Shown piece after piece: positions 6,456 to 6,864 of a stretch of 6,864 nt of DNA. The translations under genes and the position numbers were made by a program. Positions within the stretch are counted from its first letter, which is position 1; the number at the start of each line of letters is the position of its first letter. The notes beneath the pieces were generated by a model. That model did not search any database. It saw nothing but the letters and a program-made list of their open reading frames with translations, and was not told where the DNA came from. The DNA is from CAYGWP01 sp964353455 (GTDB lineage Bacteria > Planctomycetota > Phycisphaerae > FEN-1346), in the NCBI GenBank assembly GCA_964353455.1, contig CAYGWP010000265.1:1-6864 (forward strand). The letters run 5' to 3'.

Positions 6456-6511
6456 GCCACCGTGCGGCAGTCAAGTCCTGAATCGCTTTCGCCGGCTGTG
6501 CCGCACGTGGC
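6456..6511. terminator. Stem-loop between convergent genes, possible bidirectional terminator
   Basis: GCCAC-C-GTGCGGC (6456-6468) pairs with GCCGCACGTGGC (6500-6511): twelve pairs with one bulged C and a 31-base loop. It lies in the 125-base gap between the plus gene ending at 6392 and the minus gene ending at 6518. No T-tract follows in either direction and the loop is long, so termination is inferred from position only. Confidence 0.3.
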
Positions 6512-6517
6512 GGCCGA

Positions 6518-6864
6518 TCACTTGGCCGGGGCAAGTTGGCTCCGCTTCACGGTGAACGTGTGGACCGTCTCGTCGTCGATGGTGACGATGCGGCAGGTGA
6601 CAGTCGGGTCGGCGGCGGTCGTGTCGAACTCAAGGAACTCCACCGAGCAGGTCTTGTTGTAACTGAACTCGCACCCCTCGACGGGCGGATGCGTGTGCAG
6701 GTTTGTCAGTTTCGAACTCTCGAACTCAAAGAGCGTGTAGCCGGGCCGCGGCACGCGCCAGACGTCGCTGCGGTGGCGGTCGGCCGAGATGAGCACCACG
6801 CCGCCGATGCCGTTGGATTCCAGAAACTTGAAAATCTCTTCCCGCTCTTCCTCAAAGCCGTCCC
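6518..6864 (-). CDS. PhoD-like alkaline phosphatase, C-terminal part only
   Basis: The frame is open to the right window edge and ends at a TGA (6518-6520), giving the last 114 complete codons. The visible N-terminal end reads DGFEEEREEIFKFLESNGI, then GGVVLISADRHRSDVWRV. This is the typical ending of the PhoD phosphodiesterase/phosphatase metallophosphatase fold: the DRHR His is expected to bind the metal centre, and the preceding amphipathic helix ends in a buried VVLIS strand. The C-terminal region (YTLFEFESSKLTN onward to VHTFTVKRSQLAPAK) forms the usual closing beta-strands. Such enzymes are normally exported and release phosphate from phosphoesters; the signal peptide would lie outside the window. 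The true start is not visible. It is convergent with the enolase-superfamily gene. Confidence 0.82.
   Translation of the reverse strand, partial: DGFEEEREEIFKFLESNGIGGVVLISADRHRSDVWRVPRPGYTLFEFESSKLTNLHTHPPVEGCEFSYNKTCSVEFLEFDTTAADPTVTCRIVTIDDETVHTFTVKRSQLAPAK

Overview
The window is GC-rich (I estimate about 64%) and densely coding. The protein families and their style point to a Planctomycetota genome, possibly a Phycisphaerae-like or uncultured lineage. The pointers are a very long secreted protein that fuses a hydrazine-synthase-alpha-like propeller/cytochrome c region to a formylglycine-generating-enzyme-like (SUMF1/FGE-fold) domain, a YncE-type propeller, and an acid-sugar enolase-superfamily enzyme. 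The lineage is inferred from family content only.

Layout, left to right. (1) Positions 36-1067 (-): an exported YncE/YVTN-type beta-propeller. It stops at an in-frame TAG after six recognisable blades, and the reading frame stays open beyond that stop to the window edge. (2) Positions 1105-4884 (-): a 1259-residue exported protein. Its parts are an N-terminal beta-sandwich sensor/carbohydrate-binding-like domain, an Ala/Lys/Pro linker, a helical stretch, a beta-propeller, a cytochrome c region with two CVGCH haem motifs, and a C-terminal FGE-like domain without the catalytic cysteines. Genes 2 and 1 run the same way with a 37-bp gap and probably form one operon, 2 then 1. (3) Positions 4885-5303: a divergent intergenic region. 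It holds a good sigma70-like promoter for the minus operon, a striking nested inverted-repeat element built on four copies of a 9-mer, a second hairpin, and a weaker promoter for the plus-strand gene. (4) Positions 5304-6392 (+): a complete mandelate racemase/muconate lactonizing enzyme family protein, probably an acid-sugar dehydratase. (5) Positions 6518-6864 (-): the C-terminal end of a PhoD-like alkaline phosphatase, cut by the window edge and convergent with gene 4.

The most interesting point is that the minus operon resembles the anammox hydrazine synthase architecture: an alpha-like propeller plus two-haem subunit next to a beta-like YncE propeller, in some relatives followed by a peroxidase-like gamma part. 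Here the alpha-like protein has gained a FGE-fold domain and appears to lack the special haem ligation of true hydrazine synthase. It may be an undescribed extracytoplasmic redox or binding complex. Its function cannot be read from the sequence.
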